Shown here: positions 45,721-57,210 of the stretch, in pieces | How positions within the stretch are numbered: position 1 is the first letter of the stretch | How the letters are laid out: the number at the start of each line of letters is the position of its first letter | Origin: Pratylenchus scribneri | Taxonomy: Eukaryota > Nematoda > Chromadorea > Rhabditida > Pratylenchidae | Length of the DNA stretch: 64,000 bases | Direction of reading: 5' to 3' | Assembly (NCBI GenBank): GCA_030063045.1 | Contig: JAQSEB010000023.1 | Span: 5,580,001 to 5,644,000, forward strand | Notes under the pieces: generated by a model | What the model was told of the DNA's origin: nothing | Seen by the model: the letters and a program-made list of their open reading frames with translations, nothing else | The model's database searches: none | Translations under genes and position numbers: made by a program

Positions 45721-46030
45721 TTATATAATTTCCCAGATAGTGGGTCCCGCCCATTTTCCATTTCACATTTTCATGCGAAGTTCTCTTTGAGGATTAGCAC
45801 GCGTCCCGCATGCCTCTTCTCAGCTGTTTTTATGCGAGGGCAGTTTGACGGTGGGGATCCCCCACCAGCCTCCTCCACTCTTTGCGTGATGCCTATAGGC
45901 TTCGATTTGTTGGTCGAGGGTAGCTTGACTGCGAGGATCACCCGCCAGCCTTCTCCGCTCTTTTCATGCTGCCAAATTGATGGCGGCGATTTTCCGTTCA
46001 TTTCCCCGCTGACTCTTCTTCCCGTTATGT
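45721..46030 (-). promoter_or_regulatory. TATA box and three imperfect ~50-bp upstream repeats
   Basis: On the minus strand AATTATATAA (45730-45721) is followed by about 155 bp to the ATG at 45567. Upstream, three imperfect units start, in plus orientation, at 45844 (TTGACGGTGGGGATCCCCC), 45925 (TTGACTGCGAGGATCACCC) and 45978 (TTGATGGCGGCGATTTTCC), each followed by CAGCCT.CTCC.CTCTT-like sequence. A minus-strand frame (46220-45771, 149 codons) and a plus-strand frame over the same DNA are open but unrecognised. Confidence 0.45.
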
Positions 46031-46220
46031 TTGTGCACAACGGAGCTCCAATCTCCCACCAATTCTCCAATTCCGCGGAATGGGAATTTGGCTTGGGAAC
46101 GCCCAACCTTCCTATTTGATTATAAATAGGGATTTTGACGCATTCTTCGGTTTTGCCTTTTCGGCAGCCGAAAAGATAGGAACTCTTCCCCTTGTTCAGG
46201 CGGAAGGATGAATGGTTCAT

Positions 46221-46506
46221 GAAGCAGAAAAATCTGCTCCGTTACATTTGTCATGATATTTTTCAGAATTTTAACGAAAATGTTAAAACATTAATATATA
46301 ATTAGAAAATATTCTCAAAAAATCAGACTAATAATAGAGAAAATATAACATATAATTTTATTTTAGTCGCATGGATTTTTCTTAAATTATTTTATAAATA
46401 TTGTACATCAATCATAAAATTCATAATTTTCCTTAAATGAAAATTAAAATGAATAAATTTATTGAAAATATTTAATTGAATTCATCTGTTTAATTTATTT
46501 ATTATT
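46221..46506. other. AT-rich spacer between genes
   Basis: Separates the GC-rich upstream region from the 3' end of the Sra-type receptor gene. Nothing else is seen. Confidence 0.45.
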
Positions 46507-47812
46507 TCATTTGTTCCATTGTTTCTTCAATTCCCTGAAATATGCCTCCATTTGTTGTTCAGTTGGCTTAATTTCTGGCGCTCTTTTTCGTCGCTTTCTC
46601 GAATTTATGAGAAATTTCGTGTAGAAGAAAATGGTGATGATGCCATGCAAAAGCATTACCTTAAATTGAAGGAATTCAAAATTGTTTGGATTGAATGGAA
46701 ATGGACACCGAATTGTTCCAATCGTGGATAATTTGTGAATTAATTTTTTCCATTCGAATTGAACGAATGTAGATTGCCATGGAGAAATAAATTAAAAAGA
46801 GAGAAAAGTAACAAAAATCCAATGGCAAAATGAGGCCATTCATTGTCAAAATGTTTTCATTGATTTGATAAATTCGACTCAAATTATAACGCGATGAATT
46901 GATCCTTTTTTCAATGGGGAAATTATTATATAAGGAAAATATTTTAATTAATATTACTTTTGTTTTTGTGCCTTTTTATTCCGAAAAACAATCAACAAAT
47001 CGGCCAAAATTGTCACAAAAATGATTGGCAAAATGGCATAAAGGATAAAAACGACAGCCCAATTATTGTAATTAATGGAAATGAGTGAAGTGAATGCCAA
47101 TTGCTTGTTCAATTCCCATCCATTGTCCATTAGCATTGTGAGGAAAATGAAAAGGAAAAATAGGAGGGAAAGAAGCCACTGAAAAAATGCAAATTTACAA
47201 TATAAAAATGGGAAAGGAAACAATGATCAGTAGAGAAATGAGGCCAAAATGAAGGCCTTCTCGCTCATATTTATCCATGAAAATGGTGGCACGAACACGT
47301 TCAAGCATTAGGGTGAAATGGATGAGTGGCATGAAAATACATTCAAAATATTGAGGGCCACGAACAATGGCAGACCACCAAATTGGAATCATTGAAGAGC
47401 ATGGGGACAAATTGAATGGGCCAATGATAAAATTAAGCAACTGAAAGTAAAAATGCAAACGAAAGGAATGGAATATTATGAACCAAATAGCGGAATTCAT
47501 GGAGGAAGCAAGCGCATGCATAAACTAAATAAACGAGAACAATGTTGCTGAAAAGTAACTGCAAAAAATTGGGAGGGGAATTTATAGGAAAGAGGTGATA
47601 AAAAAATTTATTACAAGGAAATTGCCGTGAAAAATGATCGGCGCCATGAAATATTCTTGGATTAATCGAATTAAGAGTGCAACGAAAATGAAGACCAACA
47701 AAATTTGGATAGAACGAATCACATTTGCCTGAGGGTCGAAAACGAATGATAGGGCCATCAAACATTCGATACTATATGATGATGATGCATTGGTGGAGGA
47801 GGCATTCATCAT
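46507..47812 (-). CDS. Sra-superfamily serpentine (7TM) receptor
   Basis: A nematode chemoreceptor of the Sra superfamily (Sre/Srb-like). Exons, in transcription order: 47812-47615, 47558-47484, 47440-47222, 47178-46958, 46904-46709 and 46659-46507, joining in frame to 353 residues. It starts MMNASSTNASSS (potential N-glycosylation sites) and has helices beginning IQILLVFIFVALLIRLI, SNIVLVYLVYACAC and WLLSLLFFLFIFLTML. A motif typical of the third inner loop is YNLSRIYQINENI, and TM7 is HGIITIFFYTKFLI followed by a basic tail RKRRKRAPEIKPTEQQ. Introns are only 40-60 bp with clean GT..AG, unlike the repeat-filled introns of neighbouring receptors. An in-frame ATG farther upstream (47965) is also possible. 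Confidence 0.8.
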
Positions 47813-48452
47813 TATTATTTTGGATAAAACTAATAAGAATGAATTTTTCGAATTAAATAATATTGAAAGGGGATATAATGCAATAAGGTGGGTGTTTTCA
47901 ATTAATTCAAAGATGGATGGAATAGGAGAAGTCACGCAAATTTTTTTTTGGGGGGAATGATGCATGCAATGCGAATGAGTGACTGAAAATGAAAATTGAA
48001 AATACTATAGCCGAGGAAAATGAATTCGAAAATCATTTAAAAAATTCTTGAAATTTGGATGAATTCACCTTCTTTACCGTCATTTTTGGAATTTTTTAAA
48101 AATAATTTTGGCGTAAATTTATTCAAAAAATTTGCACAAAAAGAAGGGAATTTATTCGATTTTTTAAATTGGCATTCTATTTTTTTTTAAATTTTCCTTT
48201 GAATATTTTACGCTTTTTTAATAAATTTTACGAAGTAAAATTTCTGCGTCTCTGACTTTTATTTTACGAACGTAAAATAATTTTACGTTTGCCATGCCTT
48301 ATTTATTTATTAAACTTTTTTTATTAATGATCGGAAGACGAAGAGCAATAAAATGAGATAAAATAGTTTCTTTTTATCAGAATACATTTCAATGTAAAAA
48401 TGAATATGATTGATTTTATTATTGAAGTAATTCAATTGTATCTTTTTTCCAT
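47813..48452. other. AT-rich intergenic stretch
   Basis: Contains promoter DNA of the Sra-type gene and a 'TTTTACG..CGTAAAA' inverted patch near 48225-48290. No gene. Confidence 0.4.
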
Positions 48453-50862
48453 TCAATTCTGCTTATGAATAATATTGATGATTGTATATTCCGGACTGAA
48501 AACCGACAGTTTATTCTCCCCTTCTTCCTTCCAATGTTCTTCTTCTCCTCTGGGATATCTAATTAGGTAATATTTCATAGGGCTCCAAACATCCATTTTG
48601 TGATAAAATGCCAATATTTCATTTGTACGCGCATTCTCCTGGGTAAACTCATCAATATTTTGGAGTTCTTGAAAAGGACAAAAACGAATAAGAAAGATGG
48701 CAGGCGCATTTGAATTGGAAAATTCCTAAATTAACACAATAAAATTTAAAAAGAAATAGGCTGTATTTTAGATGATGCCCTGCAAAATTTTCGAGTTAAA
48801 CCGGTTCCATTTTCAATCTATTATGGTCTTTAATGAACGAAATGGGCATTGGGAAGTTGCGGAAATATGATTTTTATAAAAATTTGAGGTAAAGTTTCCC
48901 CTATAGGTTGTAATTTGAAAAATTTTTGGAAATTTTTTCTTGGCCATATTATATAGAGCTAAAATTGACGCATCTCGATGAGAGAAACTAGAAACTATGA
49001 TTGGTTTATTATAAAAACTAAAAAAAAGTTATGACCATTTTTGTCACGCTGGAATGTTTTGCTGCGGAGTGAATGTAAGAGTGGACTCCGGAGTGGGCGT
49101 AGTTGAAGCGCGGGAACTGGATGAGCGTTTGGCGAGCGTAGCGAGCTAAGCGTTCGTCCGGTCGCGCAGAGGCGGAGCACAAGGAGGAGCTGAAATGCCC
49201 ACCGGAGCAATTCCAATCCGTATTTCTTTTGCGCAAATGTAACTTGTTTTTTTTTCGATAACCACATTTTCGCACCTTCCCAGACCTAAATTTGTTCATT
49301 AGAGATCAAAAGAGAACGAATGAAATCGATTTTAGATAAAAAATTTTTCGGGGCATCATCTAAAGTAAAAGAAATATTCGAATTCACTTCTCTAATGTAA
49401 TTAACCAACAAAGTCATTAATTCCAAATTTGATGCTTTGATGTCGAGTATTTTTTGTTTTCCATTAATTAATTGTTTTGAAAGCCAATTTAAGATAATAT
49501 CATTGTCCAAATAAATTCCATCATATATTATTGATTGAAAATTGTTAATAGTGCCAGGAAATAGAGAGTCAAATTTATTCAAATTCCATCCATTATTCAA
49601 AACACGTTTGAACATTTTATCAGCAGTTAAAATTTTCATCAAAATCCTAATCGAAGCTACAAATTTTTCGTCAATTTTCCAATTTCGATAGATATTGAAT
49701 AAAAATGTGCAATTTTGGAATAAATGAACATTGCTTTTTATAAAATTCATAATATGTTCATCCAAAAAACTGTTTTAAAAAAAATAAATTGGTTATTAGG
49801 TAGTATACGCAACTTTTAATTTCTGTACCGATCGGGGTGCGTAATCGCTAATTCGGAAGTGTTGGCCGAGCTGAGTCGAACTAGGGATGAGCGAAGTGAA
49901 TTGGAAGCCTGTGGTTCAAAAGTTATGGAGCCAAGAAAAGTGAAAAAGTGAAGCCCCCCCCCTATGGGTCGAGACGCGAAAAAATTTGTTGAAAATTTTT
50001 CGGTCGATTTATAGCTCAATCGATGCGTCTTGCTGAGCTGAGTACGAATCTGCTATAGTCCCGCATAAAACCCTAAAATAAAAAGGTATGTCCATTTTAA
50101 TTTCAAGTTAGGGCTAGGGTTAGGGTAATGTTGGGGTAAGGCTAGCATGGTTTTAGGGCTAGGGTAGAGTTAGGGTAGGGCCAGGACCGGTTTTAGTGTT
50201 AAGGCTAGGACATGGTTAGGGAAAGGATGGTTTTTGGATTACTATATTTATTTCAACCCCTAGGGAATTTTCGGATTTCGCACACACCTAGATTGACTCA
50301 TCGAGCTCTTTCGAAAGAGCTCGCATTGGCCCCGATTGGTCAAGAAATTAAAAGCTGCGTATAGGCCTTTATTTTTAATATTTTGATGAATCTAACCTTA
50401 AATGAAAAAATCGGATGCTGACAATATAATTTGGCAATGGAATCGTAATAATTGGAATATATTGATAGGGCTTAAATTGGAGAAGAGTTTTCACATTGCT
50501 CAGAGAATAATGTATTTGAGCAAATTTCAAATTTTCAATTTTGAACGGTTTTACATTCAAATGCAATTTTGGCCAACAAAGTTGCTTTAATGTTTTGCTT
50601 ACGATGCTTAATGAAGATTTGGCCATTTCGATTCGATCAATCCAAGCCAGCACTTCAATCAGCCAATTTGGAACAAATCTGAAATATTCATTAATAATAA
50701 AAGATACGGAGAAATTTATTATTTTTTTTACCTTTTCTCTGAGATTTTTTTCGACTGATCAACTTTTTCCGCTTTGAATGATTCATTTTCTCTCTTCAAC
50801 ATTTCATTTTCCTCTTTCAATGCAATGATTTCGTCACGCAATTCAGAAATTTCATCAGACAT
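48453..50862 (-). CDS. F-box-like protein of a family expanded in cyst nematodes
   Basis: Exons, in transcription order: 50862-50732, 50678-50397, 49769-49388 and 48725-48453, joining in frame to 355 residues. A coiled coil opens the protein (MSDEISELRDEIIALKEENE). Then comes an F-box-like segment (FVPNWLIEVLAWIDRIEMAK..LSIVSKTLKQL), a middle region of the kind LDNDIILNWLSKQLINGKQK, and a C-terminal domain FSNSNAPAIFLIRFCPFQ with YLIRYPRGEEEHWKEE near the end. This order matches, from memory, a large family in Globodera and relatives. F-box proteins recruit substrates to SCF ubiquitin ligases; that role is inferred. The exon 3 donor is taken at 49387 (GAA|GTGAAT) because exon 4 needs phase 0. 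Intron 3 contains a transposon, intron 2 a TTAGGG-like repeat. Confidence 0.7.
48766..49365. mobile_element. Element with TTTTAGATGATGCCC ends in F-box gene intron 3
   Basis: TTTTAGATGATGCCC at 48766-48780 is inverted as GGGCATCATCTAAA at 49351-49364. The inner part has a GC-rich block (49040-49210) with GAGCGTAGCGAGC repeats. Read-through frames over the right end extend the preceding exon and should not be taken as coding. Confidence 0.6.
50095..50235. repeat. Degenerate GTTAGGG-type repeat in F-box gene intron 2
   Basis: Repeats of GGGCTAGGGTTAGGGTAA character. Nematode telomeres are normally TTAGGC, so this is probably a transposon core rather than telomeric. A similar patch is at 57703-57785. 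Confidence 0.55.
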
Positions 50863-51823
50863 TTTTTTCAATGTTGGAATTATTGTGTAAGGAGATTAGA
50901 ATTTATCTATAAAAGAATCGTAAAATTTAAATAGTTAAGAATTAATTCTTTAAAATTATTCACTTTCATTCTCATACATGCCATAAAAATTGCTATTTGA
51001 CATATTTTTATTGTTTATTATAGACAATATAAAAATTATTATAAAGAAAAGAAAATGTTGTCAATGACGTTTTTTTTAAATGAGCCTCCTTTTACGGAAT
51101 AAAAATATGACTTTGAGACAAATTTAATAAAAGACTTTATCAATTTAAAAAGGGAATGAAGGTTAATTTGAATAGAAAAAATATTTGGGAAAATTGCCTC
51201 AGGGCAAAATATTTGAATTTATATTTTGCCGCAAAATATTTGAATTTATATTTTGCCCTAATCAAAGAATGGCATTCCAGAGAATTTGGAATGACCTCAT
51301 TCTATGTACAAATAAGGATTAAAATATATTTAAAATGGACGGGAAAATTGCCCCAGCGCATCATTTGAATATTTCCCCTTAAAAAAGGATTGCACATTTG
51401 AAGAATTTTTTTTATTTTTTGGTGCATTCAGCCAATATTCGCTAAACATTTTTCCAAATTTTGAGATGCGAATTTGGCTCACTGAAAATATTTTCTATTA
51501 AAAAAATCCTACACAAAATTCGCTGAATACTTATATCGTAATAATCCAATACAATTTTTTTTGTTTTTCTATAAATGCCGTTTTCCATCAACTTTGGATT
51601 TGCCAATTTGTAAATTTTTCATACCTTTAATTCTATATAATTTTCTCCTTATACAAATTTGATAAATCTAGGAATTTTTTTCCAGATTTCAATTGCCAAA
51701 ATTTATATTTTTAGATAAATTTAATTGAGTTATAATAATTTATAAATAATCAATTTTAATATTAAATATTCCCATTTATTTTGTCAGAAAAAAGAGAAAA
51801 AAGAAATTCATTGAAATTAGAAT
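50863..51823. other. AT-rich intergenic stretch
   Basis: Includes a short direct repeat at 51200-51260 (GCAAAATATTTGAATTTATATT twice). The frame at 51156-51368 is driven by this repeat and is not accepted as a gene. Confidence 0.45.
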
Positions 51824-54800
51824 TTATCTTGTCGTATTCTGTCCTTCCTTATTAGCTACAATAGATTTCGTAACTTCCTTTCTTTTTATGTCAATAATTA
51901 CAGTTGAATTTTCTTTTTGCGATTTGAGCACATTGGAATAGACGGATACAAAAATTAGGACTTCAATCGAACTCATTGTCACCGAGATCGGGCCTAGCGC
52001 TTTGGTGGTCCCAGAACCATAGATCTTCAAAAGATATATTTCTGGCTATAGAAAATAGGCAATACCAGTGATGTCCCGGTTCCGGTTCCTGGCACCGGAA
52101 CCGCGGAACCGCTTTGGAACCGGAACCGATCCAAATTTTGGAACCGGGACATCACTGGCAATACTGACCTTTTCCCATGTATATGGCCCAAAATGTGGTA
52201 GGAAGGAGAGGAACAATTCGCAAACAATTGCTAGCATGGCCATATTATTATTCTAAAAAATTTAGATAAAAATTCTTTAATTCGTTTTTTTGTATAAAAT
52301 TACCATTTTTTAATATGTTTTCGCTGAGATCCTATTTATTTTTATATTCAAATGAAAAGCTTGATTATTTGTTAAAATAAAAGGTTGCTTTAGGGGCACG
52401 ATTTATATGCACCGAAAAGTGCCAATATATTCGATGTTAAAAATTAAAAAATGATAAAATTTTATTAAACGCAAAAATAAATTATTCCGTTGGTTAAAAT
52501 TGCAAAAAAATAAAAATAAATTTCCAAAAATTTTGTGCTTTTATCGTCCCAAAGGGGGGACTATTCACTTTTTTGTAAAAATTTTTCAATTTTATTTTTC
52601 TAAATTTTCTACTCAAATTAAAGAAATTTTCCCGGAAATACTATTCTAACTTAAATTTTGTATAAATTTTTTCCAAAAAATCAAATGAAAAAAAATTTTA
52701 TGCTAAATATTTCAAAATTTTCACAAATTCTCCAATTTTGAGAAAATACGCACCATATATGCACGAAAATGTCAAAATATGCTAAGATATATACATATGC
52801 ACTAAAATAACAATTATACATCCAAATCCGATGAAGATAAATAATCTAAATCTTAACTAATTAAATCATACTTGACTATACTTGTAAAAAATATAAATTT
52901 TTTGAAAGTAAAAACTAATATATTTATTTTTGAAAAGGTCTTTAATGAGTGAAACCATTTGAATATTTATTAAAAAATAGCAAAAATTTTCACTTGCCTT
53001 CCGCTGATTCGATGATATTTGGTGGTTGGCTAGAAAATATTAAAAAATAGATAAATTTAAATAATAAAATTTTACCGGTTGTCATAAAAGCCTTTTGCTG
53101 TTTCGCTGATTTGTACAGAAGGCTAAAGAATACTGTACCACTGATAAAGTTAAAAATTGAGCAGAAAGCACGCCAGGCTAAGTAAATTTGTATACGGCCA
53201 CCAATAACATATCCAAAGAATTCGCATTCTTTACATTTTGGTAAAAAATATTTATGATCGTCATAAAAATAGATAGATTTTTCATTATATTTGAAAAAGT
53301 TACTATTTTTTGCCGGCAAAAAAACACTCTTTTTGCAGACAAAATATAGTTTTTTACTTCGAATAAATTAGAAACTGATTTTAGACCATAAAGATTTTAT
53401 ACTATTTTGTAGATCTCATCTAGACGCATCGAATGGTATAAAATTGTCATGTTATGGTCCAAAAGTGAAGAGTATTAAACCATTTAAACCTATTTCCAAT
53501 TTTGGTTTAAACTCTTTAATTTCGGACTACACCAAGACAAAATATAAACTAATCGATGCGTCTCGATGAGATGAGAAATATAAAATGGTTTAAGGTATAT
53601 GGGGACTAAATCCGGTTTCAGATTTAAGAGAAGTCAAAATTGTATTTTGACTGTAAAAAGAATATTTTTTGTCTGCAAAAAATATTTTTTAAAAGATATT
53701 ACCTACATTACAAACTATCAATTTTTTATGGTCCTTTTAAAATTAAGTAATAGGCAGTTTTTTAAAACATTTTTTAATTCAATATTTACCGGTTTCATTC
53801 GCTACTGGCAATGCAGAAATGAAGCCGAACAAACAAACAATGATGCAAACAAGCAGAGTTGCAAAATATGCATAAATTGTAGCCTTTTTGGCCCGTTCAC
53901 TATAATGGGCGCCAAAATAAAATATAAAAATTCGGTCCAATGTGAGAAAGAAAATGGAGACTGGAATCATGGCCAAGAAGACATGGCATGGAAGGCCCAT
54001 TGCATAGAGCACTGGGCCATCATGCAAAACACCTGTTGAAAATTCGTTTTCATGAAAATGGCCAAAGAAAAAGGCTGTTAAGAGGCTAAATTATCCAAAT
54101 AAAAATAAATATTGTTGCAGCGAATATGGGAAATTGGATAATACCAGAATTATTATAATGATGGGGTTGGATAATTTTAGAAATTCGGTTTCTAGGCGAG
54201 GGTACAGACCTGAGAATAGGCTAATTAGTCTCGACTCAACATGGTCGATTAACTTTATCGCATTTCAATTTCAGATCAATTTAGGAGCTAGGGTAAGGGT
54301 AAGATTAGAGCTAGTAGTTAAGGATTAGAGTATGACAGACTCGGTTTCGTTTCCAAAAAAACGGTACATTTTGGAACCAAAATTGGGAAATTTTGCTGTT
54401 TAGAACCGAAAATGGGAGGAACCGGAACCGAGAACTGACATTTTTTCAGGAACCGAAAACCGAGTTTCAGAACCGAGACTGTCTAGGAACCGAGTCTGTC
54501 CTACTCTATTATGAATGGCTGAAATTGAAATTTCATAAAATAAATCGACTATGAACGAGTCGAATGAGCGAACTTACTCTCAAGTCCGAAATTTCCATAA
54601 TACACAACCTAAAATAACTAGTATATTTCCGGAAATACACTAATTTCCCATATTCGCTTCATCATATCGATAGAGCACAATTATTGGATTTTTTCTAAAA
54701 GAATTTTTCGCTTCATTTGTTTTTAACATTCATAAGAAAAATATAATTTTTACCTTCATATGGACGCCAAACAACAATTCCATGGGCCTCATAGAAGAGA

Positions 54801-54970
54801 ATGAGAAAGCAGACCACTGTCCAATTCAACAATAATGCCATCATGAAGGGTGATATGTTTTTTCTGTTCTTCAATTTGTGATGGAAAATTTGCAGAAGCC
54901 GACCCAATGAGAGGCCATGAAAAATGAAGCTAATACAAAATTCAACCAAATTGATGATATAGCCTGACAT
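51824..54970 (-). CDS. 7TM serpentine receptor with a GC-AG intron
   Basis: Exons, in transcription order: 54970-54754, 54032-53790, 53228-53076, 53029-52998, 52252-52169 and 52024-51824, joining in frame to 309 residues. It opens [20 protein letters not shown] and has [20 protein letters not shown], then [20 protein letters not shown] (TM3 end with DR), [17 protein letters not shown], a loop with [25 protein letters not shown] and [20 protein letters not shown] (TM7), then a hydrophilic tail. The class is not resolved. Exon 4 must end at CGGAAG|GCAAGT to keep phase, making intron 4 a GC-AG intron. The start of exon 3 is less sure: an alternative acceptor at 53303 gives a longer open exon but the wrong phase. 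Three introns carry transposons. Confidence 0.72.
52066..52157. mobile_element. hAT-like short element with GGTTCCGG core
   Basis: Ends CAGTGATGTCCCGGTTCC and GGAACCGGGACATCACTG are exact inverted repeats. GCAATAC flanks both sides (52059-52065 and 52158-52164). Length 92 bp. It sits in intron 5 of the 7TM gene; removing it leaves an intron of ordinary size. Confidence 0.9.
53330..53695. mobile_element. Foldback element of the GATGCGTCTCGATGAGAT family in 7TM intron 2
   Basis: Arms TTTTTGCAGACAAAATATAG / TATTTTTTGTCTGCAAAAAA. Inner CATCTAGACGCATCGAATGG mirrored by CGATGCGTCTCGATGAGAT, and TTTAAACC / GGTTTAAAC. It abuts the start region of exon 3. Confidence 0.75.
54165..54600. mobile_element. 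Foldback element, host of a nested hAT-like insertion
   Basis: Left part GAGAATAGGCTAATTAGTCTCGACTCAAC..ATTTCAATTTCAG, right part CTGAAATTGAAATTTCAT..TCGACTATGAACGAGTCGAATGAGCGAAC. It matches the outer element in DUS3 intron 3 (11090-11260 and 11700-11790). Confidence 0.65.
54326..54508. mobile_element. hAT-like element with GGAACCGAG core, nested
   Basis: Ends TAGAGTATGACAGACTCGG and CCGAGTCTGTCCTACTCTA. Flanks TTAAGGAT and TTATGAAT match at 6 of 8. The core is GGAACCGAAAACCGAG-like repeats. Inserted within the foldback element at 54165-54600. Confidence 0.8.
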
Positions 54971-55923
54971 AATTTGCCTAAAAATATATTTTTCAACAAA
55001 GGAAAAAATTTAAAATAATTTATAATTAAAAATGTTCATATTTTATTGTAAATGAAATGAGCCGGCATTTTAATTTTTATTATTTTTATAAGCACAAATT
55101 TCTCGAAAATTTAACTTCAATTCGACCTTACAAAAATGTATTTGAACAAATATTAATTAATTTAATTTCAAAATTATTTCTATTTACATGGTGGTCTAAA
55201 ATGTACATTCAAAGAATTCACAGCAATCTCTTGCATGCGAAAATACGTCCATATCTACAAATTATTGCACAATAGAAGAAAATTTAATTAAAAATACAAA
55301 ACATCACTTTGCAAAATTTCCGCCGGATTCACACGCTTGGTCAACACGCTTGGTCACACGTTACCTAGCTTTAAAAAGTTCAGGCGAGACCCAATTGAAC
55401 GATTAACGTAAATATAAGTTCTGAGGAATCAAACTATATCAAAAGAAAACGCGATATGTGAGTAAATTAAAATGGCTTTTATTACAGTTTTCAGGGCAGC
55501 TGAACCAAAGTGCAATTTGAACATGAATCTAAGTTAAATTAGTAAATTAGTACACTTTTCCGTTATGAGCCACCCAATCAAAAAATTATTTAAAAAAGTG
55601 TCCTAGGGAGCAATTTTAGGTGTTTATGACGAAACTGAGTTTTTTTTTTATTTTTAAAAATTAAAATTAACAGAAAAATTTATTTTAGTAATTTTTTCAA
55701 GACTAAAAATTTTTGAATTTAACGATAAATTATAAATTTATGCATCCGTATTACACATTCCATCAATTACAATAAAATAATTAAATTAATATTTTCAATC
55801 AGAGTAACATTTTTTAATAAAATTTTGAAAAATTTCATAAAATTGTTTAAAAATGTCCAATATTCCGATAATGCCATTTTTTTCCAATTCAAATAATTCC
55901 ATCTAAAAACATTGCTCATCCAA
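54971..55923. other. Intergenic stretch
   Basis: A 73-codon frame at 55057-55275 and a short CACACGCTTGGTCA direct repeat near 55330-55355 are the only features. No gene is supported. Confidence 0.4.
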
Positions 55924-56229
55924 TTACGGTTTTTGATATTTAATTTGATTAGGAAATACAATTTTTGGCACTTTCCCACTCCGATCAATGTATCCGCCAA
56001 ATTTGCGCTCCTCATCGCTTCTTGTCCAATTTTTGTCACCCCACCATTCGACTGTCTCAAAATCTTGACAATATTTTTCCTTATAATTCTTTTTTGACTC
56101 CTCTTTAATAAAATTAATGTATTAAAAAGCTATCAATCTCTAACCATTTTCGACATGAAATATTTGATTATTGGCATAACATATGAAACGTGCCGCATAT
56201 TTGGGTGGTGGTACATTTATTTGATCACG
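55924..56229 (-). CDS. C-terminal exons of an unrecognised gene (5' part missing)
   Basis: Two minus-strand exons, 56229-56145 and 56102-55924, join in phase 1. They read RDQINVPPPKYAARFICYAN, NQIFHVENEES, then YCQDFETVEWWGDKNWTRSD and RSGKVPKIVFPNQIKYQKP before a stop. The aromatic, charged composition is clearly coding-like and the splice signals are good (TATTTTTAG; GTTAGA; ATTAAAG). No further exons are visible before the plus-strand gene at 56475, so it is either truncated or has distant exons. Function unknown. Confidence 0.5.
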
Positions 56230-56474
56230 CTAAAAATAATATATATTATGCATTTTTTCCTCATTAAAAGTTGAAATAATAAACATGAATAAAACTCCTT
56301 TTAAAATAAAACATTTTTTTATTTTAATTCGCTAATAAAAATTACAAAAAAAAAATAAATTTATTAATTATTATTTTTTTTTGTATTTTATGATTTTATT
56401 ATATAATCAGGGATGGTGCCAAAATTTTAATAAATTGGATTAAAAAATTTTCAATAATTTTAAAATTGTATTAG

Positions 56475-57210
56475 GAGTAAATGCGATTGGAATGATGATT
56501 GCTACAATAAAGAATTGGGTGAGCCATCCAAAATATTTTTTAAGTATTTATGTAAAATAGTAAATATCATTTAATTTTATTTTGAATCAAAATAATAATA
56601 AATTAATTATAGAATCCCATTTTTTCTATTTGGCTTTCGAAAATAATGTTTGTAAGAATTATGTTACCGAAAAATTCTGGAATTTGAAACATTTGATTGT
56701 GCCAATTGTGCTAACAAGAAGAAAATTTGATGGGATGCCGGACATTCCCCCGGGCTCATTCATTGCCGCCGATGATTTTAAAAATGGCAAAGAATTGGCC
56801 GAATATTTGACGTATTTAAGGAATGATTTGACTGCATATTTAAGGTGAAATTAACTTTTCAATTTATTTTTCTTTTCTTAAGCTATTTTGAATGGACCAA
56901 AAAATATCGCAAAACGCATTATCATTCAATGCGTAAAATTCTGAGCAGAAAATATCATCAAACAGCGATAATTGCCAAACAACCCGCAACCACTTCAGAA
57001 GCGACTAATCCCCTTTGCGCCCTTTGTGAATTATTGCATCAACAAAATCGAGAGGGCAATCCTCGGCGGAGAATTCCGGACATTTGGAAGTGGTGGCAGG
57101 GAGAGGATGTTTGCATTGAAAATTTTGTAGATTTATGGAGGGATGGAAAGGTGGAGGAAGCTTTTGAAAAGGCAAAATGGCCAAAGAAAAGAATGAATAA
57201 TTTAATTTAA
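56475..57210 (+). pseudogene. GT10 alpha-1,3-fucosyltransferase, C-terminal third only
   Basis: Exons 56475-56518, 56613-56844 and 56883-57210 join in frame: CDWNDDCYNKEL, then FFYLAFENNVCKNYVTEKFW (the GT10 GDP-fucose motif), HLIVPIVLTRRKFD, PPGSFIAADDF, YFEWTKKYRK, and a Cys-containing tail (NPLCALCELLH..WWQGEDVC) ending NNLI. Full-length enzymes are Golgi type II proteins that add fucose to GlcNAc, with another 200 or so residues before this part. I find no N-terminal exons, cytoplasmic tail or anchor upstream, where a different minus-strand gene lies. It is therefore likely a truncated copy, although the remaining frame is intact. Confidence 0.7.

Noticed and set aside
45667..46119. 150-codon plus-strand frame opposite the upstream region of the 357-aa gene
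   Set aside because: Both strands are open because of the near-balanced base composition; no start context or family favours it.
49286..49387. Extension of F-box gene exon 3 to a stop at 49286
   Set aside because: The extension overlaps the inverted end of a transposon (GGGCATCATCTAAA). Splicing at 49387 restores phase and the expected C-terminal domain.
50095..50235. Interstitial telomere from GTTAGGG repeats (also 57703-57785)
   Set aside because: The units are degenerate and nematode telomeres are usually TTAGGC; similar motifs are centres of foldback elements elsewhere in the window.
51156..51368. 70-codon frame with a repeated AKYLNLYFA
   Set aside because: Caused by a short direct repeat in AT-rich DNA; no signal peptide, domain or splice pattern.
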